A DNA stretch of 64,000 nt, taken from contig OZ023199.1 of assembly GCA_963995505.1 (NCBI GenBank), positions 8,043,373 to 8,107,372 of the forward strand, written 5' to 3'. A program made the translations under genes and the position numbers. The stretch comes from Hypericum androsaemum. Lineage: Eukaryota; Streptophyta; Magnoliopsida; Malpighiales; Hypericaceae. The notes below the pieces were generated by a model that saw only the letters and a list, made by a program, of their open reading frames with translations, was not told where the DNA came from and made no database searches. Positions 1-8,949 of the stretch are shown here, in pieces. How positions within the stretch are numbered: the first letter of the stretch is position 1; every line of letters begins with the position of its first letter.

Positions 1-245
1 CAGTTATTTGAAATCTTAGTGAAAGACTGGATTTGTTATCTCATGTTTGCTTTTCGTGAAAAAAAACCAATTGACTATTCGTAGCTATTACTTTGACACC
101 AAAGAAGCGTTCGACCCAATGCTTTCTTTCTGTCCTAGTGAATCCTGATTCGACATTCAAAGTATATTGATTTTTCTTCACTTCCGAATACTTTTTTCTG
201 TCAATACTGCCTATTTGATTCCATCCATAAATAGATTTTCTTCTC
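1..245. other. Unassigned AT-rich stretch, plastid-like
   Basis: No gene could be recognised. The base composition and short interrupted frames resemble plastid intergenic or degenerate coding DNA, and the stretch runs straight into a recognisable plastid 23S rRNA fragment. It is probably part of the same plastid-derived mosaic, but that is inference from context. Confidence 0.35.
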
Positions 246-324
246 TAACCCGTCGCTGTCTCGGCTGTGCTACCGGAGGCTCTGGGGAAGTCGGAATAGG
301 AGAGCACTCATCTTGGGGTGGGCT
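246..324 (-). pseudogene. rrn23: Fragment of plastid 23S rRNA gene, 3' end (antisense)
   Basis: Read on the minus strand, this stretch matches the last ~80 bases of plastid 23S rRNA as I know it, including the terminal part 'CCCACCCCAAGATGAGTGC' and the following section leading to the 4.5S spacer. The rest of the ~2.8 kb gene is absent here, so this is a relic and not a working rRNA gene. The left edge stops abruptly at 'GACGGGTT' and the right edge at about 324, with unrelated sequence on both sides. A second, non-adjacent 23S piece lies at 16076-16128. Confidence 0.8.
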
Positions 325-415
325 CCTTTATGGAATACGGAAAAATTTCCAGGGAGAATCTCAGAATACGACGTAAGACGTACGCAAAAAAACTCCAACC
401 ATACCCATAATATCT

Positions 416-877
416 ATGTCAGCCCCTTGGTTTGAATTTAATGCATTCAAAATAACACGCTTTCTAGATAATCCTTCTAGATTAGATGGGGGGGTTTTTG
501 AAAAGAATAATATTTCTAGTTACTTCGTCCTCTATTTCTATTTGAAAAAATCCTTAGGAAAAGAATTTGGGTTCCAGCGGGCTAAAACAAGATGTCGACA
601 AAATGGAAAGTTTAGTTATAGAGTCAAGACTCTAGATAAGCAATCTATTGGTCTGAATACACTCGAAAAAAGGACTCGATTGTATCGATTGTATAAGGAC
701 AAAAAATACGTAGAGAGTTTATATGATCCCTTATTAGGTGGACCAATCCGTTCAAATAATAATAGGGTCTTGTTTTTTAATAATAAAAAATTGCCAATTT
801 CCCAAAATAAAATATTCTTTCTGATTGTAGTAAAGTTTTTGCAAGAGTATTGTGAAGAATATCCTCAAATAAAATAA
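416..877 (+). pseudogene. ycf1: ycf1/TIC214 fragment (N-terminal third to middle)
   Basis: A 153-codon open stretch. The convincing part is about 595-770, which encodes 'LDKQSIGLNTLEKRTRL' followed by 'ESLYDPLLGGPIRS'. This corresponds to the conserved ycf1 block 'ALDK..LALDVLEKKTRL...YDPFLNGPYRG'. The first ~60 codons are not recognisable to me. TIC214 is a very large plastid inner-envelope translocon protein (over 1,500 residues); only a short internal slice is present, with no N-terminal membrane domain. The larger C-terminal part of ycf1 lies separately at 3274-6594, so the gene is in two pieces with rps18, accD, petA, ccsA and psbC scraps between them. The ATG is probably not a genuine start. 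Confidence 0.6.
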
Positions 878-891
878 GGAATAAACAAATC

Positions 892-1123
892 ATGGATAAA
901 TCCAAGCGACCCTTTCTTAAGCCCAAGCGCCCTTTTCTTAAAAAAAAGAGACCTTTTCGTAGACGGTTGCCCCGGCCCAAATCTACGGGTACAATTGTTT
1001 ATAGTAATCTTCGTTTAATTAGTAAATTTATTAGTAAACAAGGAAAAAATTTATCTAGGCGAGTGAATAGAGTGACTTTAAGAAAACAACGAGCGATTAC
1101 TCTTGCTATAAAACAAGCTCGAA
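892..1123 (+). pseudogene. rps18: rps18 fragment, 3'-truncated
   Basis: The frame encodes plastid ribosomal protein S18 of the small subunit. It starts '[10 protein letters not shown]' with a tandem 'KP(K/F)RPFLK'-type basic repeat, as in lineages with an extended S18 N-terminus. It continues with the conserved core '[20 protein letters not shown]'-like segment and '[10 protein letters not shown]' (about codons 40-77). Homology stops at the codon for 'QAR' near 1121-1123, and the sequence switches directly into antisense accD repeat. The bases 'GAATC' could belong to either side, a microhomology-like junction. The C-terminal ~25 or more residues of S18 are lost, so the predicted 95-codon ORF is a chimera. 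Upstream, the next recognisable gene is a ycf1 scrap and not rpl33, so the normal psaJ-rpl33-rps18-rpl20 order is broken. Confidence 0.8.
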
Positions 1124-1850
1124 TCTGGACCGGGATCTTCAATGGCAGCTTTAACGGCATCTTTAATGATATACCCTAACTCGATATAGACCTTGTCGGG
1201 AGCATCTACAAAGGCATCTTCAACGCGATCTAAGGAATCTTGGCCGGGATCTTCAATGGTAGCTTTAACGGCAGCTTTAACGACATCCCAGCGATGTTGA
1301 ACGGATTTTTTGAAATCTGTAGACTGTTTATTAAGTCTTTTTGGTAGGCAATCATATCTGCAAGAACAGATTTAATGGCATCTTTTAAGCCAGCTAAGGA
1401 ATCTGGACCGGGATCTTTAATGGCAGCTTTAAGGGTATCTTTAAGGGCATCTTTAAGGATATCCCTGCGATGTTGACCGGGATTTTTTTGGGAATCTTTA
1501 ACTTTAAAGTAACCTACATTTAAAAAGTTCTTTAAGGAATACATGTAAGGGGGGTCAAAGTGAGGGACCTCGGAAAAGTAATCGTCAATGCGATTTTGAA
1601 CGGTATCTGAAACGAAATACGAAACGCCATCCCAGAATTTTCCAATGTCTTTAATGAAAAGGGCACTGGTAGTAGGGTCAATGCAATATTTCATGGTATT
1701 ATTCATGGGAGTAGCGTCAATGCAATATTCCATGGCTTTTTTAAAGGTATGTTTAAGGAGATTTAAGGAATCTTGACCGGGATCTTCAATCAAATCTATA
1801 AAGTCATCTTTAATGAAATCCCAGAAATCTACAGCAATGTCTTCAAAGGG
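1121..1850 (-). pseudogene. accD: accD repeat-region fragment, antisense
   Basis: On the minus strand this block is built from the same repeats as the sense accD copy at 7249-7511 and 14322-14760: phrases such as 'EDPGQDSL', '[17 protein letters not shown]' and 'DIGKFWDGVSYF'. An open frame covers 1230-1793 (187 codons). accD encodes the beta-carboxyltransferase subunit of plastid acetyl-CoA carboxylase (malonyl-CoA synthesis). Only the species-specific expanded N-terminal repeat zone is present, with no carboxyltransferase core. It joins rps18 on the left and an IR-spacer-like segment on the right. It differs from the sense copy in many positions, so it is either another part of the repeat zone or a diverged duplicate. 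Confidence 0.7.
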
Positions 1851-2011
1851 AGATCCATACTAGATCTGACCAACTGCCCATCCTACCTCCTCTACGTTCT
1901 TGACAGCCCATCTTTGTCTCAGTAGAGTCTTTCAGTGGCATGTTTCGGTCCTCTTCCCCATTACTTAGAAATGACTTCGAAAGAGTGAGCCACCGGTTCA
2001 GGTACAAGAGA
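1851..2011 (-). repeat. Plastid IR-spacer-like segment; full copy of dispersed repeat R
   Basis: From memory this resembles, in antisense, the conserved plastid inverted-repeat spacer upstream of rrn16 (trnV-rrn16 region); that identity is moderate. What is directly visible is that 1935-2009 (75 bp) recurs exactly at 3094-3168, and 1911-1961 (51 bp) recurs at 16538-16588. The 65-codon minus-strand frame here has no recognisable protein family and is not called a gene. Confidence 0.55.
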
Positions 2012-2062
2012 CTATCATTACCGCCTGGACAATTAGACATCCAACCCGTAATCGCAACGACC

Positions 2063-2116
2063 CAAAATATTCTTGTGATAGGACCTGTGCCTGGGCAGAA
2101 ATATACTGAAATTACC
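2063..2116 (+). pseudogene. petA: petA fragment (cytochrome f), 18 codons
   Basis: Encodes '[18 protein letters not shown]', the strongly conserved cytochrome f segment '[18 protein letters not shown]' of the thylakoid cytochrome b6f complex. A stop codon follows immediately and neither flank continues petA (~320 codons normally), so it is a scrap. Confidence 0.85.
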
Positions 2117-2562
2117 TAAAGAATGTATTGATTGAACCGCGGGACCACCACCCCGGAGCATGTAGCTGACAAAAACCCATATTTGTTCTAGAACATCTCC
2201 TACTCCTAATTGTTTCAGCGCAACTAGAAAGCGATTCTTTAACCAGAAAGAATTCTGTTCAGATGGAGGATACCTATCCAGAAGTTTGTCACTACGAACG
2301 CCCCCGATCAGTGCAATGGGATGTGTCTATTTATCTATCTCTTGACTCGAAATGGGAGCCCCACTATAAGTTCTATCCATATATGTTTTGATCGCCAACT
2401 CATACTCAATCCAGTTTCATTTTATTGGAAAGAGAAGACTAGCCCAACCAAATGAATTTGACTTGCTTTTAAAAGTGACCAAGATGCGAGGGAAAAACTT
2501 TTGTTAACCTACATGCTTGACTGAGTGGCAGCTTTTGTTCACATCATCTTCCATCCCCCAGT
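2117..2562. other. Unassigned stretch between petA and ccsA fragments
   Basis: No long open frame and no family recognised on either strand. The bases just before 2563 may be diverged ccsA. Context suggests plastid-derived spacer or highly diverged coding DNA. Confidence 0.3.
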
Positions 2563-2667
2563 ACTTTGTTTACCCAAGGCTTTACTACGTCGGGTCTTTT
2601 AACTGACATGCATCCATCTGAAAACTTAGTACCGGCTCTCCAATCGCAGTGGTTAATGATGCACATT
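2563..2667 (+). pseudogene. ccsA: ccsA fragment (cytochrome c biogenesis)
   Basis: Encodes '[13 protein letters not shown]' and '[14 protein letters not shown]', matching the conserved ccsA/ycf5 segment 'FTQGFATSGLLTEI...LVPALQSEWLIMHV'. CcsA is a thylakoid membrane protein for heme attachment to c-type cytochromes (~320 residues); about 35 codons remain. A second ccsA scrap from the adjacent upstream part of the same protein lies in opposite orientation at 15919-15984, 13 kb away. Confidence 0.8.
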
Positions 2668-2669
2668 TT

Positions 2670-2920
2670 TAAAGAAAGCAAATCGATGCTCCAACCGCTT
2701 GCTGCGGTTACTTTAAGTATTTCTTGACTGAGAGCGGCCCAAGCCGTGCTTGCCTTTTTTTTTCATGCCAGACGGCTGGACGGATGAACTTCCTTGCGCA
2801 CACGGTCAATCAACCGGTTCCCCCGGCCATTATTACTATTACTATTACTATTATTCCCAGGTATAATTGGTATCATTGAAGCCCTATCATTTTTAAAATA
2901 TAAAGAAAGCAAATCGATGC
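2670..2920 (+). repeat. 20-bp direct repeat pair bounding an unassigned segment
   Basis: The 20-mer at 2670-2689 (TAAAGAAAGC + AAATCGATGC) recurs exactly at 2901-2920. The first copy directly follows the ccsA fragment and the second directly precedes the psbC fragment, so the repeats sit at mosaic junctions. The ~210 bp between them includes a (TTA)n-like run near 2830-2855 and is unassigned. The 117-codon plus frame here is a chimera of this segment, psbC and repeat R, and is not a gene. Confidence 0.6.
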
Positions 2921-2922
2921 AA

Positions 2923-3030
2923 ATATTAGGTATAGGTGCTTTTCTATTAGTATTTAAGGCTCTTTATTTTGGGGGCGTATATGATACCTGGGCTCCGGGG
3001 GGTGGAGATGTAAGAAAAATGACCAACTTG
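2923..3030 (+). pseudogene. psbC: psbC fragment (photosystem II CP43)
   Basis: Encodes '[20 protein letters not shown]' then '[16 protein letters not shown]'. This is the conserved CP43 stretch at the end of a transmembrane helix and start of the large lumenal loop, essentially identical to angiosperm CP43. About 36 of ~473 codons are present; both edges change abruptly. Confidence 0.9.
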
Positions 3031-3093
3031 AAAACCAGAGTCATTTTCCTACAATACAAGTCTTCCCACATTGAACTATCCATGCCTCATCTG

Positions 3094-3168
3094 GTGGCAT
3101 GTTTCGGTCCTCTTCCCCATTACTTAGAAATGACTTCGAAAGAGTGAGCCACCGGTTCAGGTACAAGA
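3094..3168. repeat. Dispersed repeat R, copy 2
   Basis: Exact 75-bp copy of 1935-2009, in the same orientation. It lies between the psbC scrap and the C-terminal ycf1 block. A shorter 51-bp relative is at 16538-16588. Confidence 0.85.
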
Positions 3169-3273
3169 TGATTCTGGGGAGGGCATAGACAAAAGCCTGC
3201 TTTTTCAGGGTAAGAAGGGGTAGAGAAAATGCCTCGAGCCAATGTTCGTACTTCAGCCCCTTCCGGCGCCCGA

Positions 3274-6200
3274 CGTATTAGAAAAAAAGTATTAATACCT
3301 GCATTAATACTAGTTAAAAATATCATTCGTAAACTTTTTTTCGGAACTACCGAATGGGCTCAGGATTTCGAAGATTTGAAAAAAGAAGTCCATATTATAT
3401 GTGACTATTCGGGAGATGAATTGCCCGAGAACTTCTTTGACCAACAATTCTTGATAGAAAACCTGTTTTTGCAGTTTACACTGGGTATTCAAATCAAAAT
3501 AGTATCTCCTTTTCGCCTAAAACCATCCCACAGATCTAATGGGGAATTCCCTTCTAACAAGATATCGAAAAGGGATTGACAAAAGATTACGTTTGTTTTT
3601 TAACATTTTGGGGAACAGAAGTTCCCGAGCCCTATGATAATTTTGATACGGGAAGCCAACTTGTCCTTTTTCAACTTACCGAACCTGTCCTTACAGAATT
3701 AAAAAAAACAATTCGAAAGTTGAAAAATCAATTTCTAAAAAAACGAAAAAAAAATAAAAAACCACTTTCAAAAACAAATCAAAGGAAGAAAATGAAATTG
3801 AGAGAACTAGATAAATTGACTGAACCTAAAAAAGAAAAAGATTCACTAATCAATACTAATAACTGGATGATTTATCAATTTTCGACCCAAATGAAAGATC
3901 TGGCTGATAGAACAAGCCAAATCAAAAATCAAATAGAAAAAATGACAAAAAAAAAGAACCAAAAATGGCTACCTTCAGAGAAAAATAGGAGTTCGAAGAA
4001 AATAAGTTATAATGCTAAAGAATTCCAATTCCAATCGTCAAAAAAAATTTTGCAGATAGTCAAAAGAAAAAAGAGTCGATTAGTTCGTCAATCCAACTTT
4101 TTAATAAAAATTTGGATTGAAAGGCTATATATAGAAATCTTTCTAGATATCAGTAAGATAGCTAGGCTCGGGGCACAACTTGTTCTTGAATCAAGAAGAA
4201 AACCAAATGATATTAAGAAAAAAATGGAGAAAACAAATCAAAATACTCTTCAGTTTCTTTCACTTATAATAAAATCACTCAATCGGTTTCTGTCACTTAT
4301 AATAAAATCACTCAATAAGGATTCAAAAAATGTTTATGACATATCACAAGCATATGTATTTTTAAAATTCTCTCAAATTCCAATTCCTAACTTATCTAAA
4401 TTAAGATCTGTCCTTCAATATTCCGGGACATCTCTTTTTCTTAACAATGAAATCAAAAAGAAAATAAAAGATTTGTTTGGAATCCAAAGTTTATTTCATT
4501 TGGAATTAAAAGATCAAAATTTTCCAAATTCTGGAATGAATCAATGGAAAAACTGGTTAAGAAGTCATTCTCAATATAAATCGAATTTCCTCCAGATTAC
4601 ACGGTCTAAATTAAAAAAATGGCAAAATTGGAGAAATCGACTAAATCAACGCCGTATGGTTCAAAATAAAGATTTAAACACTTTAGACAAATTGAATTTA
4701 TATGAAAAAGAGAAATGAAAGAAAAAAAAATGATTTTGAAACAGACTCATTATCGAATTCCCAAGAGAACTCTAAAAAATATTCTAACTATAATCTTTTA
4801 GCCTATCAATTTCTTAATTATGACAATAAGAAAGATTTGTATAGTTCACCATTACAAAGATCCCTACTCCAAGTAACTAATAATAAAAAGCTTTCTTATA
4901 AGACAGATCACAATAAACTATTCAATGTCTCTATATTCAAAAATTCTATATCAGAACATGATATTCTGAGACTAACTAGAAACTATTTTGATTGGGGAAT
5001 TCTTGATTTTTGTCTTAGAAGGAAGATTGATATTGATTCATGGATCCATACCGGAAGCGCACATAAAAACGAAGATCTTTCTTTTGTTCCAATTCTTAAA
5101 ACTAACGAAGTGGGAGGGGAAGGAGAGGGGGAAGGGGAAGACAAATCATCCAATACAAAAAAAAACCTTTTTGATTGGATGGGAATGAATAAAGAACAAA
5201 ATCTTACCCGAGGCGATTTTGAATTCGAATTGTGGTTCTTTCAAAAATTATTTATCCTTTTCACCCTATATAATAAAAACCCATGGTTAATACCAAAGAA
5301 ATCACTTGTTTATGAAACTACAAATTTGGATGACCAAAAACCAGAGATTCTATCAATGGACGAAGTATATTCTTTTTTAATGGAACAAAATGAGCTAATG
5401 CATGCAAGATCCTATGGTCTAAGGCTAAGAAATAAAGAAATACAAGCCATTATAGAAGAGAAACTGTACCCATACAAAAAACAAGGAAAAGAGGGTGTGT
5501 CCAGAAATGACCTAAAAGTGATTCTGAACTATCCCAAGGGCAAAGAAACTATCTTTGAAAAAAGAATGGACAACTGGCGAAAAGAAAAAACAAAAATGAC
5601 AAAAGAAGAAAGACTACAACTGCATAAAGAAAAAAGAGAAAGCCTAAAAATACTACAACTGCAAAAAGAAAGAAGAGAAAGAGCAATAAGACTAAAACTC
5701 GAAAAAATAAAAAGAAAAAACAGGGAAAAAGGAAAGGAAAAAGAAAGAAAAGAAAGAGCAAGAGAAAGAAAAAAAAAGAGAAACCATTTCAAATATTGTG
5801 TTCGTGGAACAAATCTTATGCCGGATCTAGTGATGTTTGTACAGCCTCATGAGAGGCCATTTATAAAACCGATGTTTTTGCGTCATCAACTAAGATACAG
5901 CGCGTTTTTAAGTTTCAACCAACTAATCACTACTATGAAACTATGGTCTTTTATGACCAAATATGCACTCCCAAAGGCACTTGTTGTAGAATCTATTATC
6001 AGCAACGAAGTCGAGCTGAAGCTGTTGGTAGCTCAAAACAAAGCTGTTTCAGACATCTCAAAATGGGGAATAGTTGATCTCGTCGGGCTTGATTTTTTTC
6101 AATTGGATGGTGATTCAATTATATATAGGACAGTAAGACTTTCATTGGTTCATAAGAGCAAACAAGAAATGAATCAAGAAATGAATCGAAGATATGGAGA

Positions 6201-6594
6201 AAAACAGTATCTTGATAAAAAAAAATTTATCGAAGAAAAGAAAAAAGATCATTCTGATTTACTTATTCCTGAAAATCTTTTATCCTCTAAACGTCGTCGG
6301 GCATTGAGAATTCTAATTTCTTTCAATTCAAAAAATAGAAAAAAGAAGACTCAGAATCTCATAAACAGAGAAAATTTCAATGGTAATAACATAAAAAACA
6401 ACGAGCCCATTCTGGATAAAAGCAAACATTTTGATAGAGATAAAAAGAACTTCATTAAATTCAAGTTTTTTCTTTGGCCTAATTATCGAGTGGAAGATTT
6501 AGCTTGTATGAATCGCTATTGGTTTGGTACCACTAACGGCAGTCGGTTCAGTATACTAAGGATACATCAATATCCCCCGTTGAAACCTCGGTGA
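3274..6594 (+). pseudogene. ycf1: C-terminal two-thirds of ycf1/TIC214, frameshifted
   Basis: Three consecutive frames together read as ycf1. Frame 1 (to 3579) has 'LIPALILVKNIIRKLFF' and 'EWAQDFEDLKKEVH'. Frame 2 (3576-4718) includes 'LSQAYVF'-type, 'KLRSVLQYSGTSLF' and 'SGMNQWKNWLRSH' blocks. Frame 3 (4702-6594, 630 codons) includes 'FDWGILDFCLRRK', 'WPNYRVEDLACMNRYWF' and the native C-terminal 'GSRFSILRIHQYPPLKPR' followed by a stop. TIC214 is part of the plastid inner-envelope protein import machinery. The two frame changes (near 3575 and 4710) break it here. A lysine/glutamate/arginine-rich low-complexity expansion occupies about 5540-5790. The N-terminal membrane region is missing. Upstream residues from 3229 are not ycf1. 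A frameshift could be a sequencing error in A-rich runs, but truncation and the scrambled neighbours point to a pseudogene. Confidence 0.85.
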
Positions 6595-7248
6595 GGTTCT
6601 TTTTTTTGTTCAGTCTCCATAGCATTTTAGCATTTTCGAGGCCTTTGAAGCTTTTATCATTTATGTACAATTCGATTTCTCCTACACGGCTCCCCTTCGA
6701 GTCTAATGAAGTTCGGAAATCAAAATTCTTTATCGGCCCCGAACCCGACTGACGTAAAGTCATGAACTCAATTCGGTTCTTCTTTATTAGTCTTAATTAC
6801 CGTAGGAAACATGAATTTTTTGATAACTCATCAATCTGATAGCTATAGAAATCTAATTCTAGAAATCGTATAGATAGAGTTCTTTTTATTTTATAGGTCT
6901 AAATTGCAATATCAGGTCTAAATAGCAATATCCATCTAAACCGAAATGGATCTTGTATTCTTGAATCTAAGAAAATGATTTCCAAGTCTCTTATATGTCT
7001 TATGTTGTAACTTCGAAGAAACTTTTCTATGAAGGAGGGGAATAAGCATTTTTTAATTGAGTCTTTTAGAAAAACGAAGAATAAGAAGATTGAATCAGAA
7101 ATATTGAAAGATTTTTTCGGAGTCCAAAGAAAAAATCAAATATGAAAGAAAAAGGCGGGGTCTGTTCTTTCAATTTCATCTCTTTTTTATTTGAATATCA
7201 TATCATAATAGTGAATAGAGTCAGGATTCAATGGGTTAGGTCCACTTA
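6595..7248. other. Unassigned plastid-like spacer downstream of ycf1
   Basis: rps15 would normally follow ycf1 but I cannot recognise it. Visible structure: a near-perfect tandem pair around 6894-6932 built on 'AGGTCTAAAT.GCAATATC', and a 39-bp segment at 7103-7141 that recurs exactly at 15762-15800. The 71-codon minus frame at 6548-6763 overlaps the ycf1 end and has no recognised family. Confidence 0.4.
7103..7141 (+). repeat. 39-bp dispersed repeat, copy 1
   Basis: Begins 'ATTGAAAGATTTTTTCGG'. Identical to 15762-15800 in the same orientation. Both copies lie in unassigned plastid-like spacer, near accD material. Confidence 0.8.
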
Positions 7249-7511
7249 GGTCAAGATTCCTTAGATGCTCTTAAAGATACCCTTAAAGCTGCCATTAAAG
7301 CTCGCAGTGAAGATTCTGGGGATGGCTTAAAAGATGCCATTGAAGATCCCATTGCAGATCCCGTTAAAGCAGCCCTTAAAGCTTTCAGTGAAGATCCCGG
7401 TCAAGATTCCTTAGATGCTCTTAAAGATACCCTTAAAGCTGCCATTAAAGCTCGCAGTGAAGATTCTGGGGATGGCTTAAAAGATGCCATTGAAGATCCC
7501 ATTGCAGATCC
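7243..7511 (+). pseudogene. accD: accD copy, part 1 (repeat zone), cut by element A1
   Basis: Encodes tandem accD repeats: '[20 protein letters not shown]', '[18 protein letters not shown]' and '[13 protein letters not shown]', open throughout. The 113-bp block 7249-7361 recurs exactly at 7399-7511, a 150-bp repeat period (50 codons, in frame). The segment ends in GATCC (7507-7511), the target-site duplication of A1; the same codon continues after the element at 14317 in the same frame. No accD start codon is visible upstream; homology begins abruptly near 7243. Confidence 0.8.
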
Positions 7512-8316
7512 TGATGTGAGCAAGCCTACGGATGCACCAACTATCAAGCTTGTAGACTCGAAGCAAGTTCAAGTTCCAATTGGGCCAATGACAAGAGCAA
7601 GAGCTAGGAAGTTGCAATCTGATTTCAATGGACTAATGCATGAAGTTTGGGCTCAAGCAAGTTCGTGGAGGACCAAGGACGTCCAAGAAACCCAAGGGAG
7701 GCCCATGCACGTTTTGGAGGCTGAATGGGAAGCTTGACATGCACGAAAGCTTCTAGATGCATGCGCACATGGAGAATCAAGAAGAATCAGCCTATTTAGG
7801 CCATGCATCTAATTGTTTTGGACGTGCAACTAGTAGCTATTCTATTAGATATTATTTGCTTATATTATTCCTTGTTTAGTTGCATAAGTTCGGCCAGAAT
7901 CTCCTTAGAATAGGAAAGAGAGTTTTGGCCAGCCTTTGAATTCCTTTTAAGGAGTTAGCTTGTTTAGGAATATTTTGGTACTTTGGGAGCCTATATAAAG
8001 AGGACTCCTAGCAATAAAACGTACACACACAATTCGGAAATACTTAGCATTGGCTAGTTGAGAGTTTGATACTCGTTTGTTCTTGCTTAGGCTGGTGAGT
8101 CGTCTTGGCTAGAATTTATCCTTCACTTATCAAGCGGATATTCCATCCCCGCTTGTGGCGTGATACGACCTTAGGTCAAGGTTCAGAAGCCCTTGCAGCG
8201 GGTTGAGGTACAAATTCGTGCCTTAGTTCGTGTAAGTTCTTGTGAGTTGTGATCTGTTCCATTCTAAAGTAACAAACGGTCCGAGTTGTGAATCTTTTCC
8301 GCGGAGATTCATATCA
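7512..8316 (+). repeat. A1 5' LTR
   Basis: 805 bp, identical to 13512-14316. U3 begins with a 73-codon open stretch (7516-7737) that equals the C-terminal tail of the polyprotein; in this 5' copy it is merely the LTR duplicate. It contains a TATA box at 7992-7999 and AATAAA at 8013-8018. Confidence 0.95.
7992..8018 (+). promoter_or_regulatory. A1 LTR TATA box and adjacent poly(A) signal
   Basis: TATATAAA (7992-7999) is followed 13 bases later by AATAAA (8013-8018). With a usual plant start 25-35 bases after the TATA box, transcription would begin just after AATAAA, leaving the poly(A) signal in U3. It would then act only in the 3' LTR (13992-14018). The same arrangement is seen in A2 (TATA 23796-23803), A3 (minus, TATA 58370-58377), A4 and E. 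Confidence 0.65.
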
Positions 8317-8949
8317 GTTGGTATCAGAGCTTAGCTTGTTACTTTAGTTCATTATCCTTGTTATTTTTGTTCTTGTTGGTTCGTTTTGTTGCTTGTTATT
8401 TTTTTTGTTCTTTGTTGGTTCGTTTTCTCTCCTCGCTGTTTGAGAGAAAAGAGAGGAAAACAAACGAGTGAAGCAAGAAAAGAAAGAAAAGAAAAGAAAA
8501 AGAAAAGAAAAGAAAAGAAAAGAAAAGAAAAAAAAAAGGAAAGAAAAGAAAAAGAAAAAGGAAGCCGCAAGCTAAAGAGGAAGCAAGCTAAATTGGAAGT
8601 CTCAAGCCAAAGAGGATGCAAATCCGAGGGAAGCTAGCAAACTAAGGAGGCGCAACAGCTGATCAAGAAAGGGGACGAGCAAGACTAAAAGAAAGACCAA
8701 AGAGGAACTTTAACATTCTGTTTGTTAAAGCGTGGAGCTCAAGCAAGGCCGTTCTAGCCTTAGTAAGAACATACAAGTATCACGAGAGGAAAAAGGCAAG
8801 AGTGTGCGAGTACCTTAGAGAGAAAAGCCAAATATTTGAGTGCAAAACACGAGTGAACTTGAGTGCACCATACATTGAGAGTATACACGTAAGGGAGTGA
8901 GCTTGTGAGGCCATATTTTTTTTACTAACCAATTTTTCTTGCAGCAAAC
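8317..8949 (+). promoter_or_regulatory. A1 leader: primer binding site and purine-rich tract
   Basis: TGGTATCAGAGC at 8319-8330 fits the complement of the 3' end of initiator methionine tRNA, two bases after the LTR. A strongly purine-biased tract (AAAGAAAAG-type repeats, about 8450-8560) follows, then GA-rich degenerate repeats of 'AAGAGGAAGCAAG' type. Long minus-strand frames across this tract (Phe/Leu/Ser-rich) are composition artefacts. The end of the leader carries an intron-like segment (separate entry). Confidence 0.8.
8763..8944 (+). other. Putative leader intron in A1
   Basis: GTAAGA donor-like site at 8763; TACTAAC branch-point-like motif near 8932, followed by a pyrimidine-rich stretch 'TTTTTCTTGCAG' ending AG at 8944, five bases before the gag ATG at 8950. 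The implied intron is 182 nt. Equivalent sites exist in A2 (24596-24779, 184 nt), A3 (57563-57382 minus, 182 nt) and the more distant E (35889-36075, 187 nt). Splicing is inferred, not shown. Confidence 0.5.

Noticed and set aside
2794..3147. 117-codon ORF with a hydrophobic N-terminus
   Set aside because: It is a chimera of an unassigned TTA-repeat stretch, a psbC scrap and repeat R.
7516..7737. 73-codon ORF at the start of the A1 5' LTR (similar ones at 23320-23542, 34674-34907, 61125-61346)
   Set aside because: These are LTR copies of the polyprotein C-terminal tail with no own start context, not separate genes.
8361..8621. 86-codon minus-strand ORF rich in Phe, Leu and Ser, membrane-protein-like (also near 24190-24473 and 57770-57976)
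   Set aside because: It is the complement of the purine tract in the family A leader; composition alone creates the frame.
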